Below are positions 37,501-51,258 of a stretch of DNA of 64,000 nucleotides, in pieces (within the stretch, counting starts at the first letter, position 1; every line of letters begins with the position of its first letter). The stretch covers positions 69,110,469-69,174,468 of the forward strand of contig NC_091134.1 of NCBI RefSeq assembly GCF_041381155.1, written 5' to 3'. This stretch comes from Argopecten irradians (taxonomy: Eukaryota > Mollusca > Bivalvia > Pectinida > Pectinidae). A program made the translations under genes and the position numbers. The notes below the pieces were generated by a model, which was not told the origin of the DNA, did not search any database, and saw only the letters and a list, made by a program, of their open reading frames with translations.

Positions 37501-40500
37501 TAAATGTAGAATCTGTTACAATGTACTGTATATCATAGTCTAATGCAACATAAATGTAGAATCTGTTACAATGTACTGTATATCATAGTCTAATGCAACA
37601 TAAATGTAGAATCTGTTACAATGAACTGTATATCATAGTCTAATGCAACATAAATGTAGAATCTGTTACAATGTACTGTATATCATAGTCTAATGCAACA
37701 TAAATGTAGAATCTGTTACAATGTACTGTAAATCATAGTCTAATGCAACATAAATGTAGAATCTGTTACAATGAACTGTATATCATAGTCTAATGCAACA
37801 TAAATGTAGAATCTGTTACAATGAACTGTATATCATAGTCTAATGCAACATAAATGTAGAATCTGTTACAATGTACTGTATATCATAGTCTAATGCAACA
37901 TAAATGTAGAATCTGTTACAATGTACTGTATATCATAGTCTAATGCAACATAAATGTAGAATCTGTTACAATGTACTGTATATCATAGTCTAATGCAACA
38001 TAAATGTAGAATCTGTTACAATGAACTGTATATCATAGTCTAATGCAACATAAATGTAGAATCTGTTACAATGAACTGTATATCATAGTCTAATGCAACA
38101 TAAATGTAGAATCTGTTACAATGAACTGTATATCATAGTCTAATGCAACATAAATGTAGAATCTGTTACAATGCACTGTATATCAATAGTCTAATGCAAC
38201 ACAAATGTAGAATCTGTTACAATGTACTGTATATCATAGTCTAATGCAACATAAATGTAGAATCTGTTACAATGCACTGTATATCATAGTCTAATGCAAC
38301 ATAAATGTAGAATCTGTTACAATGCACTGTACATCATAGTCTAAGCAAACATAAATGTAGAATCTGTTACAATGTACCGTATATCATAGTCTAATGCAAC
38401 ATAAATGTAGAATCTGTTACAATGCACTGTATATCATAGTCTAATGCAACATAAATGTAGAATCTGTTACAATGCACTGTACATCATAGTCTAAGCAAAC
38501 ATAAATGTAGAATCTGTTACAATGTACTGTATATCATAGTCTAATGCAACACAAATGTAGAATCTGTTACAATGTACTGTATATCATAGTCTAATGCAAC
38601 ACAAATGTAGAATCTGTTATGTATAATGTAGAATCTGTTACAATGTACTGTATATCATAGTCTAATGCAACATAAATGTAGAATCTGTTACAATGTACTG
38701 TATATCATAGTCTAATGCAACATAAATGTAGAATCTGTTACAATGTACTGTATATCATAGTCTAATGCAACATAAATGTAGAATCTGTTACAATGTACTG
38801 TATATCATAGTCTAATGCAACATAAATGTAGAATCTGTTACAATGTACTGTATATCATAGTCTAATGCAACATAAATGTAGAATCTGTTACAATGTACTG
38901 TATATCATAGTCTAATGCAACATAAATGTAGAATCTGTTACAATGAACTGTATATCATAGTCTAATGCAAACATAAATGTAGTATCTGTTACAATGCACT
39001 GTACATCATAGTCTAACAAACATAAATGTAGAATCTGTTACAATGTACTGTATATCATAGTCTAATGCAACATAAATGTAGAATCTGTTACAATGCACTG
39101 TATATCATAGTCTAATGCAACATAAATGTAGAATCTGTTACAATGCACTGTACATCATAGTCTAAGCAAACATAAATGTAGAATCTGTTACAATGTACTG
39201 TATATCATAGTCTAATGCAACATAAATGTAGAATCTGTTACAATGTACTGTATATCATAGTCTATTGTAACATAAATGTAGAATCTGTTACAATGTACTG
39301 TATATCATAGTCTATATGTAACATAAATGTAGAATCTGTTATAATGTACTGTATATCATAGTCTAATGCAACAAAATGTAGAATCTGTTACAATGTACTG
39401 TATATCATAGTCTAATGCAACATAAATGTAGAATCTGTTACAATGTACTGTATATCATAGTCTAATGCAACATAAATGTAGAATCTGTTACAATGTACTG
39501 TATATCATAGTCTAATGCAACATAAATGTAGAATCTGTTACAATGCACTGTATATCATAGTCTAATGCAACATAAATGTAGAATCTGTTACAATGACTGT
39601 ATATCATAGTCTAATGTAACATAAATGTAGAATCTGTTACAATGCACTGTATATCATAGTCTAATGCAACATAAATGTAGAATCTGTTACAATGCACTGT
39701 ATATCATAGTCTAATGCAACATAAATGTAGAATCTGTTACAATGAACTGTATATCATAGTCTAATGCAACATAAATGTAGAATCTGTTACAATGTACTGT
39801 ATATCATAGTCTAATGCAACATAAATGTAGAATCTGTTACAATGCACTGTATATCATAGTCTAATGCAACATAAATGTAGAATCTGTTACAATGCACTGT
39901 ATATCATAGTCTAATGCAACATAAATGTAGAATCTGTTACAATGTACTGTATATCATAGTCTAATGTAACATAAATGTAGAATCTGTTACAATGCACTGT
40001 ATATCATAGTCTAATGCAACATAAATGTAGAATCTGTTACAATGAACTGTATATCATAGTCTAATGCAACATAAATGTAGAATCTGTTACAATGCACTGT
40101 ATATCATAGTCTAATGCAACATAAATGTAGAATCTGTTACAATGCACTGTATATCATAGTCTAATGCAACATAAATGTAGAATCTGTTACAATGAACTGT
40201 ATATCATAGTCTAATGCAACATAAATGTAGAATCTGTTACAATGAACTGTATATCATATAGTCTAATGCAACATAAATGTAGAATCTGTTACAATGCACT
40301 GTATATCATAGTCTAATGCAACATAAATGTAGAATCTGTTACAATGTACTGTATATCATAGTCTAATGTAACATAAATGTAGAATCTGTTACAATGCAGT
40401 GTATATCATAGTCTAATGCAACATAAATGTAGAATCTGTTACAATGTACTGTATATCATAGTCTAATGCAACATAAATGTAGAATCTGTTACAATGTACT

Positions 40501-42958
40501 GTATATCATAGTCTAATGCAACATAAATGTAGAATCTGTTACAATGCACTGTATATCATAGTCTAATGCAACATAAATGTAGAATCTGTTACAATGAACT
40601 GTATATCATAGTCTAATGCAACATAAAGGTAGAATCTGTTACAATGTACTGTATATCATAGTCTAATGCAACATAAATGTAGAATCTGTTACAATGCACT
40701 GTACATCATAGTCTAATGCAACATAAATGTAGAATCTGTTACAATGCACTGTATATCATAGTCTAATGCAACATAAATGTAGAATCTGTTACAATGTACT
40801 GTATATCATAGTCTAATGCAACATAAATGTAGAATCTGTTACAATGTACTGTATATCATAGTCTAATGCAACATAAATGTAGAATCTGTTACAATGTACT
40901 GTAATACATAGTCTAATGCAACATAAATGTAGAATCTGTTACAATGTACTGTATATCATAGTCTAATGCAACATAAAGGTAGAATCTGTTACAATGTACT
41001 GTATATCATAGTCTAATGCAACACAAATGTAGAATCTGTTACAATGTACTGTAATACATAGTCTAATGCAACATAAAGGTAGAATCTGTTACAATGTACT
41101 GTATATCATAGTCTAATGCAACATAAATGTAGAATCTGTTACAATGTACTGTATATCATAGTCTAATGCAACATAAAGGTAGAATCTGTTACAATGTACT
41201 GTATATCATAGTCTAATGCAACACAAATGTAGAATCTGTTACAATGTACTGTAATACATAGTCTAATGCAACATAAATGTAGAATCTGTTACAATGTACT
41301 GTATATCATAGTCTAATGCAACATAAAGGTAGAATCTGTTACAATGTACTGTAATACATAGTCTAATGCAACATAAATGTAGAATCTGTTACAATGAACT
41401 GTATATCATAGTCTAATGCAACATAAATGTAGAATCTGTTACAATGTACTGTATATCATAGTCTAATGCAACATAAATGTAGAATTTGTTACAATGTACT
41501 GTATATCATAGTCTAATGCAACATAAATGTAGAATCTGTTACAATGAACTGTATATCATAGTCTAATGCAACATAAATGTAGAATCTGTTACAATGTACT
41601 GTATATCATAGTCTAATGCAACATAAATGTAGAATCTGTTACAATGTACTGTAACATAGTCTAATGCAACACAAATGTAGAATCTGTTACAATGAACTGT
41701 ATATCATAGTCTAATGCAACATAAATGTAGAATCTGTTACAATGTACTGTATATCATAGTCTAATGCAACAAAATGTAGAATTGTTACAATGTACTGTAA
41801 TACATAGTCTAATGCAACACAAATGTAGAATCTGTTACAATGTACTGTAATACATAGTCTAATGCAACATAAATGTAGAATTTGTTACAATGTACTGTAA
41901 TACATAGTCTAATGCAACATAAATGTAGAATCTGTTACAATGCACTGTAATACATAGTCTAATGCAACATAAATGTAGAATCTGTTACAATGTACTGTAT
42001 ATCATAGTCTAATGCAAACATAAATGTAGAATCTGTTACAATGTACTGTAATACATAGTCTAATGCAACATAAATGTAGAATCTGTTACAATGTACTGTA
42101 TATCATAGTCTAATGCAACATAAATGTAGAATCTGTTACAATGTACTGTATATCATAGTCTAATGCAACATAAATGTAGAATCTGTTACAATGCACTGTA
42201 CATCATAGTCTAATGCAAACATAAATGTAGAATCTGTTACAATGTACTGTATATCATAGTCTAATGCAACATAAATGTAGAATCTGTTACAATGTACTGT
42301 AATCATAGTCTAATGCAACATAAATGTAGAATCTGTTACAATGTACTGTAATACATAGTCTAATGCAACATAAATGTAGAATCTGTTACAATGCACTGTA
42401 CATCATAGTCTAATGCAAACATAAATGTAGAATCTGTTACAATGCACTGTACATCATAGTCTAATGCAACATAAATGTAGAATCTGTTACAATGTACTGT
42501 AATACATAGTCTAATGCAACATAAATGTAGAATCTGTTACAATGTACTGTAAATCATAGTCTAATGCAACATAAATGTAGAATCTGTTACAATGTACTGT
42601 ATATCATAGTCTAATGCAACATAAATGTAGAATCTGTTACAATGTACTTTAAATCATAGTCTAATGCAACATAAATGTAGAATCTGTTACAATGTACTGT
42701 ATATCATAGTCTAATGCAACATAAATGTAGAATCTGTTACAATGAACTGTATATCATAGTCTAATGCAATATAAATGTAGAATCTGTTACATTGTACTGT
42801 ATATCATATTCTAATGCAACATAAATGTAGAATCTGTTACAATGCACTGTATATCATAGTCTAATGCAACATAAATGTAGAATCTGTTACAATGCACTGT
42901 ATATCATAGTCTAATGCAACATAAATATAGAATCTGTTACATTTTACCGTATATCATA
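34580..42958. repeat. 50-bp satellite array, about 167 units
   Basis: Units read TAATGCAACATAAATGTAGA then ATCTGTTACAATGTACTGTA then TATCATAGTC, repeating every 50 bp with few length changes. Variants include ACAAATG, AAAGGTAG, AATACATAG, ACATCATAG and TAAGCAAAC. The left 800 bp is more diverged than the middle, and the last units decay again. No ORF spans it. It is the longest array in the window. Confidence 0.97.
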
Positions 42959-45900
42959 TGACCATAGATTTAAGTAATAATACTATTTGATTAAATCTCT
43001 GATATGAAGCACATCATTCCAAGGTCGCAAAACACAGTTGGCAAGTCACATGGAGACTGTTTCATCCGTTGTCAGTACTATGTACTTAACTGGTCGAGTG
43101 TGCTTCTTGCATTCTGTTTCTTTGGCAGCATGTTCAGTGAAATAGCACTTTAAAGAATATTTAAGCTTATAGCGACTGATGGAGAACAGAAAACGAGCTG
43201 TATAATGTAATTTCCATGCTGAAAAGTATCTCGTAATATGATCGTAATTAATTAGGCGGTGCTGACACAAAAGTAGCCGTACCTACCTTATAGAAACAGC
43301 TCCTTTATAGAGATATATCCATGTTCGCTCGCATGTCCTACACCTAGAGGGAGTGACGGTACAACTGACGGTACATTTAACTGTACGCCTGCCTCATAAT
43401 ACTGACTGTGCAGCAACATTGACTGTATACTTATATATCTACGTTATAGAGCTGCACATTGACAGATCGATGGTATTTATCCCTGAACACAAAAAGTTCC
43501 ACACAAATTAAGTCTGCATTCCTCACCACCTAACTACCACCTGCTTACCCTCTCGTACGTTAATGACAAATTACACACGGCCAGGTAAACCTATCTTAGT
43601 GACGTCACAACTATCACAAGTGTTTAAACTGGAACACAGACTTTAGGGTAAAATCCAGAAATTTACAAAATTTTCACTAAAATTTTAGAAAAGTAAAAAA
43701 TAATCATGTTTTATGCGTAATTACCATAAATGCCGTCACAGTTTGTACATGTAAATTAAGACGGTTGAGTTTAGTATTTTACCTGTCTAAAGCTCAGGTA
43801 GATTGGAATTGATTCCTGACACTACAGACTTAATCTCGCTGTTTACCAATAACAGAACACTGTGTTCTGATTTCTATAAGTTGGTGACAAATGGCGAACA
43901 GTGGGAGAGATTTCCGACAACTGATAATGAACGCATGCTCATTTAAAATGATAGATTTTCAACAGTGACACTGCTTTATTTACACAAGTCACGGGCTGGA
44001 GCTTTAATCTCATCAAATATCGCATTCAATTGCACTTTTATGATTTCAATATTATGGGCATGTTGTGCTTAAGGTTGTTGAATTAATTGAAATGAATGTA
44101 TATCTATGCTACCTCATGTGCACGTTTCTAGTTTATTAAGCCTGGTGATCATGTTCTTGAAAAGAACACACAATTGTATACATTATCTGGCTATTAAAGG
44201 CCAAATGACATCATATTTAGAGGAACATGGAACAAGGCTTCACAAAACACGTGGTTCACACATGTTTAAAGACCCGCTACATTTACAAAACGTTTTTTTT
44301 TTTCATTTTCAAGAGGGAAGGTATAACGAGAATGACAATTTTGTAGAGTCGCAAAAGTTCTTAGCTTACCGTTAATACTACACTTATTATGGCCTTCTGA
44401 ACAATTTTATTTTAGATAAATTAAATGTTAATTTTTATAACGCGGTCGTTATCTTTCCCGCCGCCGCACCTTAGTCGACTATCACTGCGTCAGACAGAGA
44501 AAAAAAAGCGAAATGAATCTGCACAGTTATCATAGTTTACACGCAATAATTAGAATCTGGCGGTCCAGAGCTAGAGAATTAATGATATAGCGTCATACAC
44601 TTAACATCATTACAATATACTCACTTGAAGGGAATAATACTGATATGCTTTCTACTTACATTCGGCGAGTATAGAGTAAATATCCATTTTTCTTATTTTT
44701 CAGGCAATGTAGAACTCCATACGACCTCCAGCCGGACGAACTGGTATAATGACTCCGGAACACGTAATCATACACCCTAATTAGATTACTATCGTCGGAT
44801 AGAGAGATATGTATTACCATTGGACACAGGGGTCTGACACAATGCGATGAGATATGTATTACCATTGGACGCAGGGGTCTGACACACTGAGACAAAGAAA
44901 CGCGGCGACAAATCCTATTACACTACCGAAACAAAAAGATATTTCAAATCCTGCAAGCATCAAATTTGGATTTTGGAGGTTTGAAATACTTGATTAATTG
45001 ATACTGGTACATGTATTTAAATTCACGATCCCAGAGCATACCTGTGTTTGTGTGAATACTTAGTGTTGCTCATGATGAGTTTATAAAACTTATAACTACT
45101 GGGTGTCCGATATTCTACCACTAGCTCGCCGCTTCCGAGTCGCAATATAATTCTAACTGTATGTATATGTCAGTTCTGACATTTTGAAAACTTACTGGAT
45201 ATTACGTTAAAGAAGCTTCACAGTTGACAAATGTTACATTTTTTCTCTATCAAAAACAGGATAAGACGAATTAGTATTTTTCCCGTTACAAAAGTTACTT
45301 ATTTTACACCATTACCACCATTGAAAAGTTTGAGGTTCGAATTTTACTTCAAGATAAAAATATTAAAAATAATTAATTGCACCCCGAAAAAAATCCGTGG
45401 CACTATGTTCTATACGGATTGCGCATGCACCAAAAGCAAAATAAATTTTTGATATTATTTTTTATGTTAATTAGACATATATATACACGATTAAAAACCA
45501 ATAATTTTTAAAATGATGAGTATTGTTTATGCTCTTTTTGTGATGGAGCATCTTTAATTTATTGAATGTTGTAAAATACATTGATTTCCACAAACTCCTG
45601 TGACTGTTACACGCCACCCTGGACGGACGGAGTCAGTAGACTGGTTTATACTTGGCACCGTGAATGTGTGTGGTACAACAAAGGAATCACAATTAGTCCC
45701 GGTATCGCTAATTGATTTTTGATTTTAATCAAATTATTTTGCGGGTCAGTTCCCGTCCCGATAATGCCGTACGAGACTTGATCAGACAGGGATCACAACA
45801 CACAGATAAATCTTCATTGTACGTAAAAAAACCTTCTGAGCGTCGATAAGTGTGTTTTATCTCCAATTTGATATCGATTAATCAAACATACCATAGTCTA

Positions 45901-46146
45901 TTAACAAAGGCCACGCGTACATGTCGCAAATAGTTATAACTAAATAGTTTCATTGTTGTATTTTCATATTCTGTATACTAATTAGTAAGAAACACAATGC
46001 CAATCTAACACTATCCTTTGGTTATTGGTTTGTATTTAGAATCACAGTAAATAAACACGGTATCGCTGGTAAATGTACAGTAAATGTCGGTCCAATAAAA
46101 ACAGCAGAGAACTAAATATAGACTTGTAGGTCATGGATAAAGGACG
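42959..46146. other. Intergenic or intronic AT-rich sequence
   Basis: No gene is supported. It holds a two-copy direct repeat of about 47 bp near 44800-44890 (GAGATATGTATTACCATTGG) and the dispersed repeat at 45205-45490. Confidence 0.4.
45205..45490. repeat. Dispersed repeat of about 290 bp, copy 2 (inverted relative to 22770-23060)
   Basis: Reverse-complement counterpart of the clusterin-like intron 1 copy, sharing CCATTACCACCATTGAAAA and GCGCATGCACC. The open frame at 45231-45452 is part of this repeat and shares residues with a frame in the other copy; this reflects the shared DNA and not a gene. Confidence 0.65.
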
Positions 46147-46176
46147 AAGGTTACAAGAATAAATATGTAGGTTACA

Positions 46177-46711
46177 TTTGTTTGTTTGATTAATTAATGT
46201 CCTATTAACAGCCATGGTCATATAAGGACGGTCTCCCATGCATGCTATGTGTTGCGTGTATGTTGTGCGAGGTGCGTGTTTTGGGAGACTGCGGTATATT
46301 CATGTAGTGTCTTCTTGTATAGTGAAACTGTTGCCCTTATATAATATATAGTGCTATATCACTGTAGCATGCCGCCGAAGACACCAAGCAACACACCCCA
46401 CCCGGTCACATTATACCGACAACGGGCGAACCAGTCGTCCCCCTCCCTGTATGCTGAGCGCTAAGCAGGAGCAGAAACTACCACTTTTATAGACTTTGGT
46501 GTGTCTCAGCCAGGGGACAGAACCCAGAGCCTTCCTTGCAGGGGCAAACGCTCAACTCAAGGCCAAAAGTGAGGCGGTGCCAAGGGAGGCATTAGGAAGG
46601 ATAAAGTCAGTTAGTAGAGAAAAGAAAAGAAAAGATCCTAAATTTAGTCGCCTTTTACGATCATGCAATAGGGGCAGCAGGTACAATTCTAACGCCCTAC
46701 CTGCAGGGCAG
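46177..46711 (-). mobile_element. Long SINE-like element inserted in the 31-bp array
   Basis: On the minus strand it ends with ATGACCATGGCTGTTAATAG and a TTAATTAATCAAACAAACAAA-type tail, the tail type of the mollusc SINE group. It also carries GTAAAAGGCGACTAAATT near its other end. It is flanked by ATGTAGGTTACA on both sides (46165-46176 and 46712-46723). This could be a 12-bp target duplication, but the same words belong to the host array. Confidence 0.6.
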
Positions 46712-48077
46712 ATGTAGGTTACAAAAAGTTACGTCGATAAATATGTAGGTTACAAAAAGTTACGTGGATAAATATTTAGATTACAAAAGTTACAAGCATA
46801 AATACTGTCTGTAGGTCACAACAGGTTACAGGGATAAATGTGTAGGTCACAAAAGGTTACAGGGATAAATGTGTAGGTCACAAAAGGTTACAGGGATAAA
46901 TGTGTGGGTCACAAAAGGTTATATAGGGTTACAGGGACAAATATGTAGGTCACAAAAAGTTACAGGGACAAATGTGTACAAAAAGTTACCTGGACAAATG
47001 TGTAGGTCACAAAAGGTTACAGAGACAAAGGTGTAGGTCACAAAACGTTACAGTAATAAATGTGCAGGTCACAAAATGTTAAAGGGATAAATGTGCAGGT
47101 CACAAAAGGTTACAAAAGCTTACAGGGACAAATGTATAGGTCACAAACAGTTACAGAGACAAATATGTGGGTCATAAAGGTTACATGGATAAATATGCAG
47201 GTCACAAAAGGTTACAGGGATAAAGGTTTATGTCACTAAAGGTTAAAGGGATAAATGTGCAATTCACAAAAGGCTACAGGGATAAATGTGCAGATCACAA
47301 AAGGTTACAAAAGCTTACAGGGACACATGCGTTGGTAAAAAAATATACAGGGACACATGCGTTGGTAAAAAAATATACAGGGACAAATGTGTAGGTCACA
47401 AAAGGTTACAGGGACAACTGTGTTGGTCACAAAAGGTTACAGGGACAAATGTGCAAGTCAAAAAAAGTTAAAGGGATAATTGTGCAATTCACAAAAGATT
47501 ACGGGGATAAATGTGCAGGTCACAAAATGTACAATGATACATGTGCAGCTCACAAAAGCTTACAGGGACAAATGTGTAGGTCACAAAAAGTTACAGGGAC
47601 AAATGTGTATGTCATAAAGGTTACAGGGATAAATATGGAGGTCACAAAAGGTTACAAGGATAAATATGCAGGTCACAAAAGGTTACAGGGACAAATGTGC
47701 AGGTCACAAAAGGTTACAGGGACAAATGTGCAGGTCACAAAAGGTTACAAGGATAAATGTGTAGGTCACAAAAGGTTACAGGGACAAATGTGTAGGTCAC
47801 AAAAGGTTACAGGGACAAATGTGCAGGTCACAAAAATTTGTACAGGGTAAATGTGTAGGTCACAAAAGGTTACAGGGACAAATGTGTGGGTCATAAAGGT
47901 TACATGTATAAATATGCAGGTCACAAAAGGTTACAGGGATAAAGGTTTATGTCACAAAAGGTTAAAGGGATAAATGTGCAATTCACAAAAGGCTACAGGG
48001 ATAAATGTGTAGGTCACAAAAAGTGACGGGCATAAATGTGCACTTCTCAAAAGGTTATAGGGATAAATGTGTAGTTC

Positions 48078-48743
48078 AAACAAGAGCTGTTGAAGAACAG
48101 CAAAGCTCGCCTATTCAGAAGAAGTTGATGTTCAAGTATACTATTTAAACATGGAAATATGACAAATTAACAGACTCAAAAACACCCTAAAGGGACCCAA
48201 ATTGGTTGTATTATCACGTTCAGCATCCATACACATTAGGAAAATAAAATCATAAACATTTATGATGACTTATGCTTAAACAATTGACAAAATAGAAACT
48301 TGCTCAAAAACTTTAACATGGAAATATGACAAATTAACAGACTCAAAAACCCCCTAAAGGGCCCCAAATTGGTTGTATTATCACGTTCAGCATCCATACA
48401 CATTAGGAAAATAAAATCATAAACATTTATGATGACTTATGCTTAAACAATTGACAAAATAGAAACTTGCTCAAAAACTTTAACATGGAAATATGACAAA
48501 TTAACAGACTCAAACAACCCCTAAAGGGCCCCAAATTGATTGTATTATCACATTCAGCATCCATACACATTAGGAAAATAAAATCATAAACATTTATGAT
48601 GACTTAAGCTTAAACAATTGACGAAACAGAAATTTATTCAAAATCTTTAACGTGAAATGGGACGCCAACGCTGACGCCGACGCTGACGCCGACGCCGGGG
48701 TGACAACATTAGCTCCCCCTATTCTTCGAAATTGGCGAGCTAA
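48078..48743 (+). mobile_element. Non-autonomous Helentron/HINE-like element 2, nested in the 31-bp array
   Basis: The 5' end is ACAAGA then a hairpin (GCTGTT-GAAG-AACAGC, 48086-48101) and GCTCGCCTATTC (48105-48116). Three tandem units of 167 bp follow (48148-48648), then a GACGCC/GACGCT microsatellite, then a 3' end with TTCTTCGAA and TTGGCGAGCTAA. The terminal GGCGAGC is the inverted counterpart of the 5' GCTCGCC. No target duplication is seen in the flanking array, as expected for Helitron-type insertion. Confidence 0.6.
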
Positions 48744-51258
48744 AAAAGCTTACAGGGACAAATGTGTAGGTCACAAAAGCTTAAAAAAGCTTACAGGGAC
48801 AAATGTACAAGTCACAAAAGGTTACAGGGATAAATGTGCAGGTCACAAAAGGTTAAAGGGATAAATGTGCAATTCACAAAAGGATATAGGGATAAATGTG
48901 CAGGTCAAAAAAGGTTACAGGGATAAATGTGCGGGTTACAAATGTTTTTACAGGGTAAAAGTGTAGGTCACGAAAGGTTACAGTGTAAATGTGCAGGTCA
49001 CAAAAGGTTGAAGGGATAAACGTGCAGGTCACAAAAGGTTACAGGGATAAATGTGCAGGTCACAAAAGGTTATAGGGATAAATGTGCAGGTCACAAAATA
49101 TTACAGTAATAAATGTGCAGGTCACAAAATGTTACAGGGATAAATGTGCAGGTCACAAAAGGTTACAAAAGCTTACATGGACAAATGTATAGGTCACAAA
49201 CAGTTACAGAGACAAATGTGTAGGTCATTAAGGTTACATGGATAAATATGCAGGTCACAAAAGGTTACAGGGATAAAGGTTTATGTCACAAAAGGTTAAA
49301 GGGATAAATGTGCAATTCACAAAAGGCTACAGGGATAAATGTGTAGGTCACAAAAAGTGACGGGCATAAATGTGTAGGTCACAAAAGCTTACAGGGACAA
49401 ATATGTAGGTCACAAAAAGTTACAGGGACAAATGATAAAAGGGCAGGTCACAAACGGTTACAAGGATAAATGTGCAGATCACAAAAGGTTACAATAGCTT
49501 ACAGGGACACATGCGTTGGTCAAAAAAGATACAGGGACAAATGTGTAGGTCACAAAAGGTTACAGTGTAAATGTGCAGGTCACAAAAGGTTGCAGGGATA
49601 AACGTGCAGGTTACAAAAGGTTACAAGGATAAATTTGCAGGTCACAAAAGGTTATAGGGATAAATGTGCAGGTCACAAAATATTACAGTTATAAATGTGC
49701 AGATCACAAAACGTTACAGGGATAAATGTGCAGGTCACAAAAGGTTACAAAAGCTTATAGGGACAAATGTATAGGTCACAAACAGTTACAGAGACAAATG
49801 TGTAGGTCATAAAGGTTACATGGATAAATATGCAGGTCACAAAAGGTTACAGGGATAAAGGTTTATGTCACAAAAAGTGACGGGCATAAATGTGCAGGTC
49901 ACAAAAGCTTACTGGGACAAATATGTAGGTCACAAAAAGTTACAGGGACAAATGTGCAATTCACAAAAGGTTACAGGGATAAAAGTGCAGGTCACAAACG
50001 GTTACAAGGATAAATGTGCAGATCACAAAAGGTTACAGTAGCTTACAGCGACACATGCGTTGGTCAAAAAAGATACAGGGACAAATGTGTAGGTCACAAA
50101 AGGTTACAGGGATAAATGTGTAGGTCACAAAAGGCTACAGGGATAAATGTGTAGGTCACAAAAAGTGACGGGCATAAATGTGCAGGTCACAAAAGCTTAC
50201 TGGGACAAATATGTAGGTCACAAAAAGTTACAGGGACAAATGTGCAATTCACAAAAGGTTACAGGGATAAAAGTGCAGGTCACAAACGGTTACAAGGATA
50301 AATGTGCAGATCACAAAAGGTTACAGTAGCTTACAGCGACACATGCGTTGGTCAAAAAAGATACAGGGACAAATGTGTCGGTCACAAAAGGTTACAGGGA
50401 CAAATGAGTAGGTCACAAAAGGTTACAGGGACAAATGAGTAGGTCACAAAAGGTTACAGGGACAAATGTGCAGGTCAAAAAAGTAAAAGGGATAAATGTG
50501 CAATTCACAAAATGTTACAATGATACATGTGCAGCTTACAAAAGCTTACAGGGACAAATGTGTAGGTCACAAAAAGTTACAGGGACAAATGTATAGGTCA
50601 CAAAAAATTTTACATGATAAATGTGTAGGTCATAAAAGGTTACAGGGACAAATATGTAGGTCACAAAAAGTTACAGGGACAAATGTGCAATTCACAAAAG
50701 GTTACAGGGATAAAAGTGCATGTCACATACGGTTACAAGGATAAATGTGCAGATCACAAAAGGTTACAAAAGCTTACAGGGACACATGCGTTGGTCAAAA
50801 AAAGATACAAGGATAAATGTGCAGGTCACAAAAGGTTAAAGGGATAAATGTGCAATACACAAAAGGATATAGGGATAAATATGCAGGTCAAAAATAGTTA
50901 AAGGGATAAATGTGCAGGTCACAAAAGGTTACAAAAGCTTACAGGAACACATGTATAGGTCACAAAAAGTTACAGTGACAAATGTGTAGGTCATAAAGGT
51001 AATTTACAGGGATAAATATGCAGGTCACAAAATGTTACAGGGATAAATGTGTAGGTCACAAAAGGTTAAAGGCATAAATGTGAAATTCACAAAAGGTTAC
51101 AGGGATAAATGTGTAGGTCACAAAGGGTTACAAAAGCTTACAGGGACAAATGTGTAGGTCACAAAAGGTTACAAGGACAAGTGCGTAGGTCACAAAAGGT
51201 TACAAAAGCTTACAGGGATAAATGCGTAGGTAAAAAAGGTTATAGGGACAAATGTGTA

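Larger units (their letters stand above)
46147..51258. repeat. 31-bp minisatellite, roughly 125 units, interrupted by two insertions
   Basis: The unit is GGTTACAGGGACAAATGTGT followed by AGGTCACAAAA. It alternates GGACAAA with GGATAAA and shows more unit-to-unit decay than the other arrays. Insertions lie at 46177-46711 and 48078-48743. Sections near 47100-48000, 49100-49450, 49740-49900 and 49990-50340 repeat longer blocks, indicating duplication of multi-unit segments. Open frames inside are products of the repeat. Confidence 0.95.

Noticed and set aside
47286-50744. Frames of Lys/Gln/Gly/Thr/Val-rich repeats
   Set aside because: Products of the 31-bp minisatellite; no start context, no splice sites and no conserved domain.
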